Source of the DNA: Hungatella sp.
GTDB taxonomy: Bacteria; Bacillota; Clostridia; Lachnospirales; Lachnospiraceae
Assembly: GCA_022796015.1 (NCBI GenBank)
Contig: JAAWHU010000042.1
Coordinates: 1 to 32,064 of the forward strand
Direction: 5' to 3'
DNA: 32,064 nt
Each line of letters opens with the position of its first letter. Position 1 is the first letter of the stretch. Position numbers and translations under genes: made by a program. Positions 8,058 to 16,945 of this stretch are shown in pieces. The notes below the pieces were generated by a model that saw only the letters and a list, made by a program, of their open reading frames with translations, had not been told where the DNA came from and did no database searches.

Positions 8058-8940
8058 CGTATGTGTAATGATGTCCACCTATAACGGTGAAACATATTTG
8101 CCTCAACAAATAGAAAGTATTCTATCACAGGAAAAGATAAAAATAAATCTTCTCATTCGGGATGACGAATCTACAGATAATACATTAAATATAATTGAAA
8201 AGTATAGAGATGATAAGCGAGTAAAATACTATTCTGGGAAAAATATAGGACCGGCCTTTAGTTTTATTGATTTACTATTTGCAGCAGAGGATTATGATTA
8301 TTATGCGTTTGCTGATCAGGATGATTATTGGGAGGCAAATAAAATATATGAAGCTGTAAAGGTGCTGGAATCATATAAGGAATTTCCCGCGTTATATAGT
8401 TCACTCACAGAAGTTGTCGATGAAAATTTAAATTTTAAAAATAGATTTTATGGAACCAAAAAGCAATACAATTTTTTGACACAGCTTGCAAGAAGCAATG
8501 CTATTGGATGTACTATGGTATTTAATAAGAGACTTTTTTGCATGACTCGCGTTTACCGACCTCAGTATATCTGTATGCATGATCAGTGGGTAAATATTAT
8601 ATGCAAGGCCTTAGATGGAATTGAAATAAAGGATAGCAGAAGTTTTGTCAAATATAGACAGCACAGCAGTAATGTTTTGGGGGCAGAACAAAATTTTGTC
8701 CGTAGATTGAAAAAAAGTGCATTATTTGCAGAAGGAAATTCAAGATATAATCAAGCTTATGAATTGATACAGGGATATAAAGAGTATATGCGTGATGAAT
8801 ATTACAGACAGATAATGGATGTAATACAATATAAAACATGTTTTGCATCGAGGATTCGATGTATAGTCTATAATTATAATACAGGGAGACCGCTATATAA
8901 TATGTTGATTCGGTTATCTTTTATAAGAGGAAAATTTTAA
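8041..8940 (+). CDS. GT2 family glycosyltransferase (rhamnosyltransferase-like)
   Basis: 299 aa with a GT-A fold: N-terminal VMMSTYNGETYLPQQIESIL, the nucleotide-binding RDDESTDNT and the metal-binding FADQDDYW, as in dTDP-rhamnosyltransferases of the WbbL/RfbG type. HDQW (near residue 181) fits the acceptor-side acidic motif. No membrane span. The ATG at 8041 lies inside the end of the preceding gene, pointing to translational coupling. The stop TAA shares its last base with the next ATG. Donor is uncertain; no dTDP-rhamnose genes are in the window. Confidence 0.85.
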   Translation: MNLEYSVCVMMSTYNGETYLPQQIESILSQEKIKINLLIRDDESTDNTLNIIEKYRDDKRVKYYSGKNIGPAFSFIDLLFAAEDYDYYAFADQDDYWEANKIYEAVKVLESYKEFPALYSSLTEVVDENLNFKNRFYGTKKQYNFLTQLARSNAIGCTMVFNKRLFCMTRVYRPQYICMHDQWVNIICKALDGIEIKDSRSFVKYRQHSSNVLGAEQNFVRRLKKSALFAEGNSRYNQAYELIQGYKEYMRDEYYRQIMDVIQYKTCFASRIRCIVYNYNTGRPLYNMLIRLSFIRGKF

Positions 8941-10205
8941 TGAATAAAATAGCGAGTAAAGCGGCAATTATAGTTTATCTCTTTTTACTGATATACAATC
9001 CACCTATTATAGGCATGAACTTTATATATATTTTAGTTATGGTATCTGCATTATATATAATTGTATCTATGATCCTGGGAAGGAAATTTGTATATGAATA
9101 TTATTCAGTAAAAGCAGTCTTGATTCTATCTTTTTTGATATTATGGCAAGTTATAACGGCATGGTTCAGCGGTTATGGAACATTAGATGCTATATCAGAT
9201 TATATTATAATTTTAGCAGGATATATAGTTTGTTCTATTGTGCTGCATAATTATTTGCTCAGTAGGCATATATCTAATAAAGAATTTTTTGATCTTTTGC
9301 TTATGGCATCACTTGTGCAGGTTTTTTTTACTGTATTAGCATACCTATGTCCAGATTTCCAAAAGTGGTTTATCATAAAGATGGGAGAATATGGATATGA
9401 GATAAGCAGATTTTCAGCATTATCACAATTTAGGTGGTACGGTATGGCTGCTCAACTTGGTTTTGCAACACCTGTTGTACAAACTATATTGTCATTAATA
9501 ACATTATATTTTGGATTTACTAGATCATGTAAATATTATATTGCTTCCTTTTTTCTATTATTATCTGCTATTGTAAATGCTCGTACTTCAGTCATATTAT
9601 TTTTTATCGGTTTTATAATATGTGTTTTTTCAATTCTTAGAAAAAGAAAAGCGAAATATCTTTTGACGAGTCTGGCAGCTTATATATGGATTGCGATTTT
9701 ATTATTAATGGTATTCTTATTTTTTATGAAAAAGTATTCATATGCTAATTTTGTTTGGTTGATTAATGGATTATTAGATTTTTTGGGATTTAATGTTGAT
9801 ACAAATGGCGCATATGAAGTGGGAAACTATTTTTTGAATTTAGAAAACTATCGATTACCTTCTGATTATAAACTATTGATTGGATCAGGAGTTTATCTTT
9901 ATAAAATGGAGAATCATTTTCGTACAGATATAGGATATATAATCGACATATGGAAATATGGAATTCCCTTGATATTTCTTATTTACTACATGATTATCAG
10001 ATCTTTAAATAGAATCAAGAAAATTAATATTTTTAATGAGACATATTTTGGATTGATGTTATTGGTTGTATTTATGGTTTCCAATATAAAAGGAAATATC
10101 ATTTCAGCTACCCCAATAGCAGCATTATATATAGTAATGCTCCTTGGATTTCCAGAATATAAAATGAACAATAAAATTATAACAGAAATGGCAAATAAAA
10201 TATGA
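8940..10205 (+). CDS. wzy: Wzy-like polysaccharide polymerase (multi-pass membrane protein)
   Basis: 421 aa, almost entirely hydrophobic, with about 10-12 predicted membrane segments. A larger polar loop lies in the C-terminal half (around GLLDFLGFNVDTNGAYEVGNYF to the segment after YKMENHFRTDIGY). This topology, the lack of other recognisable domains and its place among glycosyltransferases and a flippase fit the O-antigen ligase/polymerase (Wzy) superfamily, which joins lipid-linked repeat units at the outer face. Wzy proteins share little sequence, so the call depends on topology and context. The gene overlaps both neighbours (1 nt before, 4 nt ATGA after). Confidence 0.75.
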   Translation: MNKIASKAAIIVYLFLLIYNPPIIGMNFIYILVMVSALYIIVSMILGRKFVYEYYSVKAVLILSFLILWQVITAWFSGYGTLDAISDYIIILAGYIVCSIVLHNYLLSRHISNKEFFDLLLMASLVQVFFTVLAYLCPDFQKWFIIKMGEYGYEISRFSALSQFRWYGMAAQLGFATPVVQTILSLITLYFGFTRSCKYYIASFFLLLSAIVNARTSVILFFIGFIICVFSILRKRKAKYLLTSLAAYIWIAILLLMVFLFFMKKYSYANFVWLINGLLDFLGFNVDTNGAYEVGNYFLNLENYRLPSDYKLLIGSGVYLYKMENHFRTDIGYIIDIWKYGIPLIFLIYYMIIRSLNRIKKINIFNETYFGLMLLVVFMVSNIKGNIISATPIAALYIVMLLGFPEYKMNNKIITEMANKI

Positions 10206-11317
10206 ACGGATTATTCGCTGTATATAAAGAGGAAAATAAAGGGATTTTGAAAAAAATAAATGATCAGATTGAAGCGTTTGAAGAGAGCGGTATTCATATG
10301 GATAAGGATTGTATTAGGATTTATTCAGAGAATGTATTTGCTAAAATAGCATACAGAATTCCCTTTACAAATATGTTACCATATTGGAAGTATAAGGAGG
10401 AGTATGCCAATTATGATTTCATTTATTTAAGACGACCAATGTATATGAATTTTTGGTTTATATGGTTATGCAGAAAAGTAAGAAAAAAAGGAGTTAAAAT
10501 TATTCTGGAATTTCCAACGTATCCATACGATAAAGAGATTTATTTATCCTTTTTATCAATTCCCTTAATTGTAAAAGAAAGAATTGCGCGTTTTTTTTTA
10601 GGATTATCAGTTGACAGGATATCTTTATTAACAGAAGATAATAATGTATATGGAGTAAAAACATTACATATTCGTAATGGGTATAATTTTAAAGAAACAT
10701 CAATAAGAAATATCAAAGAGATTGGGGAAACCATAGATATTGCAATCGTAGCTTACTTTCGATTTTGGCATGGATACGAGAGACTTATCAATGGCTTGTG
10801 TGATTACTACAAACAAAATGGAAAAAGAAAAATTCATTTACACTTTGTAGGAGATGGAACAGAACTTGTTAATTATAAAAAGCTATGTGAGGAAAAAGAG
10901 ATAAGCCGCCATGTGACATTTTATGGAGTTATAGAACGCGAAGATATATTAAAGATATATGATAAGTGCGATATCGGGGCTTGTACTTTTGGGGATTATA
11001 AAAAGGACAATTTTTATTCTTGTGAACTAAAATCCAGAGAATATTTAGCCGTAGGACTTCCATTGATTACAGGGGTTAAACTGGATGTATCAGAATACGA
11101 TAGTTTATCACCATTTATTTTAGAGTTCCCTAATAATAGTACACCAATAGAATTTGAAAAGGTTATCCAGTTTTATGATAATCTGTATAAAGATAAGACA
11201 CAGGAGAAAATAAAGGAGATGGCCGAAAATATACATTCAAAGGCGGAAAAAGAGCTTAATATAAAAAAAGCAATGGAAAATGTAATCAGCTATGTTCAGA
11301 AAGGAGAACCGGTTTAA
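10202..11317 (+). CDS. Glycosyltransferase, GT-B fold (GT4-like)
   Basis: 371 aa. The C-terminal half has GT-B features: a nucleotide-sugar domain with HLHFVGDGTEL, then HVTFYGVIEREDILKIYDKCDIG and SREYLAVGLPLITG, the position of the family's E-rich donor motif. The N-terminal half (YDFIYLRRPMYMNFWF, ILEFPTYPYDKE) resembles the acceptor domain of capsular GT4 enzymes. No signal peptide. It starts in an ATGA overlap with wzy, so translation is probably coupled. Specificity unknown. Confidence 0.75.
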   Translation: MNGLFAVYKEENKGILKKINDQIEAFEESGIHMDKDCIRIYSENVFAKIAYRIPFTNMLPYWKYKEEYANYDFIYLRRPMYMNFWFIWLCRKVRKKGVKIILEFPTYPYDKEIYLSFLSIPLIVKERIARFFLGLSVDRISLLTEDNNVYGVKTLHIRNGYNFKETSIRNIKEIGETIDIAIVAYFRFWHGYERLINGLCDYYKQNGKRKIHLHFVGDGTELVNYKKLCEEKEISRHVTFYGVIEREDILKIYDKCDIGACTFGDYKKDNFYSCELKSREYLAVGLPLITGVKLDVSEYDSLSPFILEFPNNSTPIEFEKVIQFYDNLYKDKTQEKIKEMAENIHSKAEKELNIKKAMENVISYVQKGEPV

Positions 11318-11318
11318 T

Positions 11319-12497
11319 ATGATACCTTCCATGAATGTTTTAAGACAATATGAATTACTAAAAGATGAGATTGACAAAGCAGTTATCAATGTTCTTCATT
11401 CTGGTCAATATATTATGGGACAAGAGGTAACTTTTTTTGAAGAGCAGTTTGCAAAGTACTGTGGCGTCAGATATGCAGTGAGCGTAGCAAACGGAACGGA
11501 TGCCCTGGAGATAGCACTGAAATCCTGCGGCGTAAAGCCAAGAGATGAAGTAATCACCAGTGCTATGAGCTTCTTTTCAACGGCAGAGGCCATTGCAGAG
11601 GTGGGGGCAGTTCCCATATTTGTAGATTGTACAAAAGATACATATCTTATTGATTCATCAAAGATAGAAGAAAAGATAACAGATAGGACAAGGGCTGTTA
11701 TTCCGGTTCACTTATATGGCCAATGTGCAGATATGGATAAGATCAATGAGATTGCAGAAAAACATTGTTTAAATGTAATAGAAGATACGGCTCAAGCGGC
11801 TGGAGCACAGTATAAGGGAAGAAAAGCCGGAAGTATGGGAGATGCAGGATGCATCTCTTTTTTTCCAACCAAAAATCTGGGAGCAGCAGGAGATGGTGGT
11901 ATGATTCTTACAAATGATGAATCTATCTTCCGTCAGGCAATGGCATATCGAGTTCATGGAAGTGGGATGAATGGATATTACACCTATGGCAAGAGAATAG
12001 GAACCGATGTATTGGAGGAAAGTATAGATTTTCATGGAAATCTTCCTAAATACTATAATTTCGTGACAGGGAAAAATTCCAGGCTTGATGAGATACAAGC
12101 AGCTATTCTCAATGTTAAGCTGCCTCATTTAGATACCTGGAATGCCAGGAGAAGAGAGATCGCCGCTAAATATGATGAGGGGATTGTCAATCCGGCCGTT
12201 AGAAAGCCATATATCGCAGACCATAATATTCCTATTTATTATGTCTATGTAATTGTAACAGAGAAAAGAGATGAACTTCGCAGGTATCTCTATGATAACG
12301 GTGTGGCAAGCGGCGTATATTTCCCGGTACCTCTGCACCTGCAGAAGGCATTTGAAGAGCTTGGATATCAGAAAGGAGATATGCCCAATGCAGAGCTTAT
12401 TGCGGAGAAAAGCCTGGTGCTTCCTATGTTCCCGGAGCTTACACAGAGTGAGATTCATACAATAATAGATGTAATTAATAGCTGGTGTGAGAATTAA
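11319..12497 (+). CDS. DegT/DnrJ/EryC1 sugar aminotransferase, WbpE-like
   Basis: 392 aa. PLP-dependent transaminase of nucleotide keto-sugars, with the Schiff-base Lys185 in FFPTKNLGAAGDGG, phosphate-contact region ANGTDALEIAL (58-68) and EDTAQAAGA (155-163). Start is ATG 11319, 1 nt after the previous stop, with GAAAGGAG about 13 nt upstream; an ATG at 11292 would put that site inside the gene. Followed by a WbpD-like acetyltransferase and a WbpB-like dehydrogenase, it most likely aminates C3 of UDP-2-acetamido-3-keto-glucuronate on the way to UDP-GlcNAc(3NAc)A. A 3-amino-6-deoxy pathway (FdtB-like) is the alternative but would not explain the oxidoreductase. Confidence 0.85.
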   Translation: MIPSMNVLRQYELLKDEIDKAVINVLHSGQYIMGQEVTFFEEQFAKYCGVRYAVSVANGTDALEIALKSCGVKPRDEVITSAMSFFSTAEAIAEVGAVPIFVDCTKDTYLIDSSKIEEKITDRTRAVIPVHLYGQCADMDKINEIAEKHCLNVIEDTAQAAGAQYKGRKAGSMGDAGCISFFPTKNLGAAGDGGMILTNDESIFRQAMAYRVHGSGMNGYYTYGKRIGTDVLEESIDFHGNLPKYYNFVTGKNSRLDEIQAAILNVKLPHLDTWNARRREIAAKYDEGIVNPAVRKPYIADHNIPIYYVYVIVTEKRDELRRYLYDNGVASGVYFPVPLHLQKAFEELGYQKGDMPNAELIAEKSLVLPMFPELTQSEIHTIIDVINSWCEN

Positions 12498-12541
12498 AAC
12501 TTAGAAAGAATTACAGGACAGAACAGAGAAAGGTGATATAA

Positions 12542-13147
12542 GTGGAAAGAGAAAAAAATAACGAAAGCAATGTTTTTCATCCCACTGCTGATATTAGCCC
12601 TAAAGCATCTATTGGTAAGGGAACCAGAATATGGCAGAACAGTATTATCCAGGAGGATGTTGAAATAGGAGAAAACTGCAAGCTTGGAGCAAATGTTTTT
12701 TTAGAGAGAGGGGTCAAACTTGGAGAGGGCGTAAAGGTCAAGAACAATGTTGCCTTATATACAGGTGTAATTTGTGAAGATCATGTTTTTTTGGGACCTA
12801 ATTGTGTGTTTACTAATGTTTTAAGACCTCGTAGCTTTATCAGCAGAAAGAAGGAATTTAAGCAAACTATCATCCAGAGAGGAGCTACTATAGGAGCAAA
12901 TGCTACAATTATATGCGGTCATACAATAGGAAAGTATGCGATGGTTGCGGCGGGTGCAGTTGTAACAAAGGATGTTCCGGCATATACACTAGTTATAGGG
13001 ACTCCTGCTCGTGTGAGGGGATTCATATGCGAGTGTGGATATGATTTGGATGAAGACTATCGCTGTTTGGAATGCGGAAGGACATATCAATTTTTAAATA
13101 ATGGATTCAATGAAAACAATTACGAAAAAGGGAGCAAAGAAAGATGA
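12542..13147 (+). CDS. Left-handed beta-helix N-acetyltransferase, WbpD/WlbB-like, with C-terminal Cys cluster
   Basis: 201 aa. Hexapeptide repeats fill residues 12-150 (for example ASIGKG, VEIGEN, VKLGEG, ATIGAN, HTIGKY), giving a trimeric acetyl-CoA-dependent acetyltransferase. The segments FLGPNCVFTNV and RGATIGANATIICG match the WbpD/WlbB group, which acetylates the 3-amino group of UDP-GlcNAc3NA. The C-terminus has paired cysteines, CEC then CLEC, consistent with a small zinc ribbon found in many relatives. Start is GTG 12542 with AAAGGTGAT upstream. The ATGA at its end is shared with the next gene. Confidence 0.85.
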   Translation: MEREKNNESNVFHPTADISPKASIGKGTRIWQNSIIQEDVEIGENCKLGANVFLERGVKLGEGVKVKNNVALYTGVICEDHVFLGPNCVFTNVLRPRSFISRKKEFKQTIIQRGATIGANATIICGHTIGKYAMVAAGAVVTKDVPAYTLVIGTPARVRGFICECGYDLDEDYRCLECGRTYQFLNNGFNENNYEKGSKER

Positions 13148-14214
13148 GATATGCATTAATAGGCTGTGGAAGAATTTCGCCAAATCATATTGCAGCGGCT
13201 AAAAATAACAACTTGGATATTGTGGCTATTGCTGACATTGTCAGAGAGAATGCTGAAGATAAGGTTATAAAATTTGATCTTAAAAATATTCATATTTATA
13301 CAAATTATAAAGAAATGCTGGAGAAGGAAAAACCAGAGTTAGTGGCAATCGCAACAGAAAGCGGGAAACATGCGCAGATTGCTCTTGATTGTCTGGATTA
13401 TGAATGCAACTTAATTATTGAGAAGCCTATAGCTCTATCTTTGGAGGATGCTGAGTTAATTGTAAAGAAAGGACAAGAAAAAGGAGTCAAGATCTGCGCT
13501 TGTCATCAGAATCGGTTTAATAAAAGTATTCAGGAAATAAAACATGCAGTAGATAAAAGAAGATTTGGAAGACTTTTATATGGTACTGCACATATCAGAT
13601 GGGCAAGAGATCACGAATATTATGACCGAGCTTTATGGCGTGGAACATGGGAACAGGATGGCGGTGCATTAATGAATCAGTGCATTCACAATATTGATTT
13701 ACTCCGATGGATAATGGGTGATGAAGTAGAATCAGTTTTTGGAATGACAGACAGATTGGTTCATCCATATATAGAAGCAGAGGACTTAGGAATCGCACTG
13801 GTTAAATTTAAAAATGGGAGTTATGGAATGATAGAGGGGACTACAGATGTCTTTCCAAAGAATCTGGAGGAGACCCTTTATATTTTTGGAGAAAAAGGAA
13901 CGGTAAAGGCAGGAGGAGAAGCTGTTAATATCATTGAGGAATGGAGATTTTCTGACTATTTTGATGAAGCGGAAATAGTAAAAAGGGAATGCTCTGAGAT
14001 ACCACCGAACATATATGGATTTGGACATTCTAAATTATATAAAAATGTTATTGCAGCGATTGAGGGAAAAGAAAAATTGGTAGTTGATGCTGAGGCAGGA
14101 AAAAGAGCTTTAGAATTAGTTTTAGCTATATATAAATCGGCAGAAGAAGGGAGAGAGATAAAACTTCCATTGGAGAAGTGTTCTACAATGGATTTTAAGG
14201 GACGGTTTAAATAA
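13144..14214 (+). CDS. Gfo/Idh/MocA oxidoreductase, WbpB/WlbA-like
   Basis: 356 aa. Rossmann N-terminus (ALIGCGRISPNH), the IEKPIALS motif whose Lys is catalytic in this family, CHQNRFN as in WlbA-type enzymes, and GGALMNQCIHNIDLLRWIMG, containing the family's catalytic His. It probably oxidises C3 of UDP-GlcNAcA using NAD+, giving the keto-sugar used by the adjacent aminotransferase. The enzyme that would make UDP-GlcNAcA (WbpA, UDP-GlcNAc 6-dehydrogenase) is not in the window. Start is in a 4-nt overlap with the acetyltransferase gene. Confidence 0.85.
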   Translation: MRYALIGCGRISPNHIAAAKNNNLDIVAIADIVRENAEDKVIKFDLKNIHIYTNYKEMLEKEKPELVAIATESGKHAQIALDCLDYECNLIIEKPIALSLEDAELIVKKGQEKGVKICACHQNRFNKSIQEIKHAVDKRRFGRLLYGTAHIRWARDHEYYDRALWRGTWEQDGGALMNQCIHNIDLLRWIMGDEVESVFGMTDRLVHPYIEAEDLGIALVKFKNGSYGMIEGTTDVFPKNLEETLYIFGEKGTVKAGGEAVNIIEEWRFSDYFDEAEIVKRECSEIPPNIYGFGHSKLYKNVIAAIEGKEKLVVDAEAGKRALELVLAIYKSAEEGREIKLPLEKCSTMDFKGRFK

Positions 14215-14258
14215 TTTCTCAACAAACTATAATTATAGGAGATTTAAAATAAGATCAT

Positions 14259-15701
14259 ATGCGTAAAGCAGTTATCATAAATTTTATCTCGAAATATTCA
14301 GTTGTTATAGTTCAACTAATTATTAATTTTATATTGGCCAGGCTTTTATCACCAGAGGAGTTTGGTATTGTTGCAATTATAACTATATTTACCAGTTTTT
14401 TATTAATTTTTTCGGATATGGGGATTGGTACGGCAATAATACAATATAAAGATTTAGAGCAAAATGATATAAACAATATTTTTTCCTTTACAGTATATTT
14501 AGGGGTAATATTATCAGTTGTTTTTGTGGGAATCGTTCAATTAGTATCTATAATATATTCAAAAAGCATATATTTTAAACTAGGTCTGGTTTTAATGCCT
14601 TCGGTATTTTTAAATACATTGAACATGGTTCCTAATGCCTTAATGATGAAAGAACAGCGATTCATAGAAGTTGGAATAAGAAATTATATTACAACATTTG
14701 TGTGTGGAATTCTTGTAATTATTTTGGCCGTTTGGGGATTTAGTTATTATTCATTAGTTGTTCAGTCAATGCTTCAGGCATTAATTCTATTTATTTGGAA
14801 CTATACTAGACGGCCTTTAAAATTTAATTTCTATTTTGATTGGGCACCACTCAAAAGGATATTCGGATTTTCGGGATATCAATTTTTATTTAACATAATT
14901 AACTATTTTGCAAGAAACACAGATACTCTTATGGTCGGACAGATTATGGGAGAAGCATCAGCTGGGATATATGATAAGGCCTATAAATTAATGACCTATC
15001 CTATGACAATGTTTTCAGGAGTTATAACTCCAATACTGCATCCTGTGTTGTCTAATTTTCAAAATGATAAAGATACTTTATATAATTATACAATAAAAAT
15101 ATTTAGAATAATGCTGTACTTCTCAATTTTCATATCAACTGTATGTTTTTTTTCGCCAAGAGAAATTATTCATATATTATATGGAGATAACTGGGATCTG
15201 GCCATAGAACCTTTTAGAATTTTAAGTTTATCAGTAGTGACTCAGATGTGTAATTCTATAGGGGGAGCAGTTCTACAGAGTTTAGGAAAAACAAAAATTA
15301 TTTTCAAGTCAGGTTTAATATCAGCAATTACAATTATAATGTGCATATGTATTGGTATTTGGGGAGGAACTATGGAATCTGTAGCGACAATGGTTATGAT
15401 CGCTTATATGATTGTGTTTTGGATCGCTTACTATTATATTATAAAAGTTGGATTTGGGATAAATTATTTCGATTTTTTAAAAATAACTGTGAAACCGTAT
15501 TTTATTTATATAATTATGGCTTTCGTAGCTGGGATGTTGCCCTTAAAAATAGAAAATGATTTTTTTTCATTATTCATAAAGACATGTATTGTATGTTTAT
15601 TATATTTAGTGCTCTTATATATCTTTAAAGAATTAGAGAATGTCAAACAGGTATGCAGATTATTATATGATAGGAAAAAATATGCTAAGAAAGAGAGATA
15701 A
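14259..15701 (+). CDS. wzx: Wzx-type flippase (MOP/PST family, WzxC-like)
   Basis: 480 aa with about 12-14 membrane segments. The N-terminus ARLLSPEEFGIVAI and DMGIGTAIIQ are hallmarks of the WzxC/polysaccharide transport branch of the MOP exporter superfamily; ARNTDTLMVGQIMGEASAGIYDKAYKL is also typical. It should flip the undecaprenyl-linked repeat unit to the outer face for the Wzy protein. The ATG at 14259 has no close Shine-Dalgarno sequence (AGGAG is 17 nt away), but an in-frame TAA just upstream excludes an earlier start. Confidence 0.9.
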   Translation: MRKAVIINFISKYSVVIVQLIINFILARLLSPEEFGIVAIITIFTSFLLIFSDMGIGTAIIQYKDLEQNDINNIFSFTVYLGVILSVVFVGIVQLVSIIYSKSIYFKLGLVLMPSVFLNTLNMVPNALMMKEQRFIEVGIRNYITTFVCGILVIILAVWGFSYYSLVVQSMLQALILFIWNYTRRPLKFNFYFDWAPLKRIFGFSGYQFLFNIINYFARNTDTLMVGQIMGEASAGIYDKAYKLMTYPMTMFSGVITPILHPVLSNFQNDKDTLYNYTIKIFRIMLYFSIFISTVCFFSPREIIHILYGDNWDLAIEPFRILSLSVVTQMCNSIGGAVLQSLGKTKIIFKSGLISAITIIMCICIGIWGGTMESVATMVMIAYMIVFWIAYYYIIKVGFGINYFDFLKITVKPYFIYIIMAFVAGMLPLKIENDFFSLFIKTCIVCLLYLVLLYIFKELENVKQVCRLLYDRKKYAKKER

Positions 15702-15710
15702 ATAAGTATC

Positions 15711-16685
15711 ATGAAATTTGTTACCATGGCAGAATTGAATAGAGATATTGTGGATAATTTGCATCTTATTCCCAAAGATATAGATATAATCGTAGGTGTC
15801 CCAAGAAGCGGAATGTTAATAGCTGCAATGATTGCATTGTATCTCAATAAACCATTATGTGATTTGAATTCATTTGTACAAGGACGGATTTATTCGGTTG
15901 GAATGACAAAGAATACAAAGGATTGTATTTTAGACTTTTGGAAAATACGGAAGGCATTGATCGTAGAAGATTCATCTAATTCTGGGGCATCTATTGAAAG
16001 GGCAAAGGAAACAGTTCAAAAAGTGGATCTAAATATAAAATGCAGTTATTTAGCAGTATATGTAACTGAGAAAACGAAGGATAACGTGGATATATGGTTT
16101 AGAATCGTTGAACCACCTAGAATGTTTGAATGGGGCTTCATGCACCATGAAAGTTTACAGTACGCATGTGTAGATATAGATGGAGTTCTTTGCAGAAACC
16201 CAACGGTTAAAGAAAATGACGATGGAGAAAGATACCGCAACTTCATTAGGACTGCAGAGCCTAAATATATCCCAACAAGAAAAGTGGGATGTATCGTAAC
16301 GTCTCGTTTGGAAAAATACCGCGAGGATACGGAATATTGGTTAAAGATGCAAGGAATCGAATATGACCGTCTTTATATGATGAAATTGGAGACAGCTGAA
16401 GAAAGAAGGAAATTAGGTAATCATGCTATATTTAAAGCGGAAGTATTTAAAAAAGAGAAAAAAACTAATTGGTTTATAGAAAGTGACTTAAAGGAAGCAA
16501 AAGAAATAGCAGCTTTGTCAGGAAAAGAAGTTTTTTGTGTTGACAAATCAGTTTTTGCCAAGGCAGCATTAAAATATAGAATGTCCTGGAAATTAAAAAT
16601 GCAGTTATATGCTGTTCTGATTAAATATTTACCTTATGAAAAGGTTGATCAGATAAGAAAGCTTAAGCGTAAACTGTTAGGATAG
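15711..16685 (+). CDS. Dual-domain ribofuranosyltransferase: phosphoribosyltransferase + HAD phosphatase
   Basis: 324 aa. Residues 1-145 are a type I phosphoribosyltransferase domain (IIVGVPRSGMLIA 26-38; PRPP loop LIVEDSSNSGAS 83-94, where the usual second acidic residue is Ser). Residues 150-300 are HAD-like, with the nucleophile/acid pair Asp155-Asp157 in CVDIDGVL and a later TSRLEKYREDTEYWL segment. This pairing matches dual-domain ribofuranosyltransferases described from Klebsiella O-antigen loci and Thermobacillus composti: the first domain transfers phosphoribosyl from PRPP to the glycan and the second removes the 5'-phosphate. At the end of a polysaccharide operon this reading is much more likely than nucleotide salvage. 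It predicts ribofuranose in the polymer. The C-terminal 35 residues are basic and may bind membrane. Confidence 0.8.
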   Translation: MKFVTMAELNRDIVDNLHLIPKDIDIIVGVPRSGMLIAAMIALYLNKPLCDLNSFVQGRIYSVGMTKNTKDCILDFWKIRKALIVEDSSNSGASIERAKETVQKVDLNIKCSYLAVYVTEKTKDNVDIWFRIVEPPRMFEWGFMHHESLQYACVDIDGVLCRNPTVKENDDGERYRNFIRTAEPKYIPTRKVGCIVTSRLEKYREDTEYWLKMQGIEYDRLYMMKLETAEERRKLGNHAIFKAEVFKKEKKTNWFIESDLKEAKEIAALSGKEVFCVDKSVFAKAALKYRMSWKLKMQLYAVLIKYLPYEKVDQIRKLKRKLLG

Positions 16686-16870
16686 ACAAGAATTTTCTTT
16701 TATTCCCCCTATTCTCCAAGAACTTTATCCCACAAAATGAAGAAAATGTTCGGCTATTTATACATTTCCCATAATTCTTTTTTATGATAAGAGAAAATAT
16801 TGGGAAAGAATCAAGAGATAAAAGAGACATACACAGAAGCATTGAAAATGGTATTGGATGATAATCCCCA

Positions 16871-16890
16871 GGAAATATTGTAATATTTCC
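16871..16890. promoter_or_regulatory. Perfect 9-bp palindrome over the -35 box, candidate operator
   Basis: GGAAATATT (16871-16879), two bases, AATATTTCC (16882-16890). It covers the -35 box TTGTAA of the promoter for the next operon, so a dimeric regulator binding here would affect initiation. No regulator gene is adjacent. Confidence 0.45.
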
Positions 16891-16906
16891 AAAAACTTGC
16901 TACAAT
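16878..16906 (+). promoter_or_regulatory. Sigma-A promoter for the pyridoxamine kinase operon
   Basis: TTGTAA (16878-16883), 17-nt spacer, TACAAT (16901-16906), 40 bp before the ATG. The remaining part of the 260-bp gap 16686-16945 has no clear terminator for the polysaccharide operon. Confidence 0.6.
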
Positions 16907-16945
16907 AGGAATCAAAGATAAAATCAAACGAGGATTAACAACTAT

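Larger units (their letters stand above)
3952..16685 (+). other. AT-rich polysaccharide biosynthesis island (Wzx/Wzy type)
   Basis: Ten co-directional genes from the triple fusion to the ribofuranosyltransferase, mostly overlapping or spaced by under 45 bp. Codon third positions and intergenic bases are conspicuously A/T compared with glgP, nagB-like and the genes after 16946. The set contains an initiating transferase, glycosyltransferases, polymerase, flippase and sugar-nucleotide enzymes, enough for a Wzx/Wzy-dependent surface polymer. No chain-length regulator (Wzz/CpsC), tyrosine kinase (CpsD), phosphatase or LytR-CpsA-Psr attachment enzyme is present, so those must be elsewhere. Confidence 0.85.

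Noticed and set aside
14228..14233. TATAAT before the flippase gene as an internal promoter
   Set aside because: The -35 region is poor and the DNA is very AT-rich, so chance occurrence is likely. The genes are otherwise closely packed.
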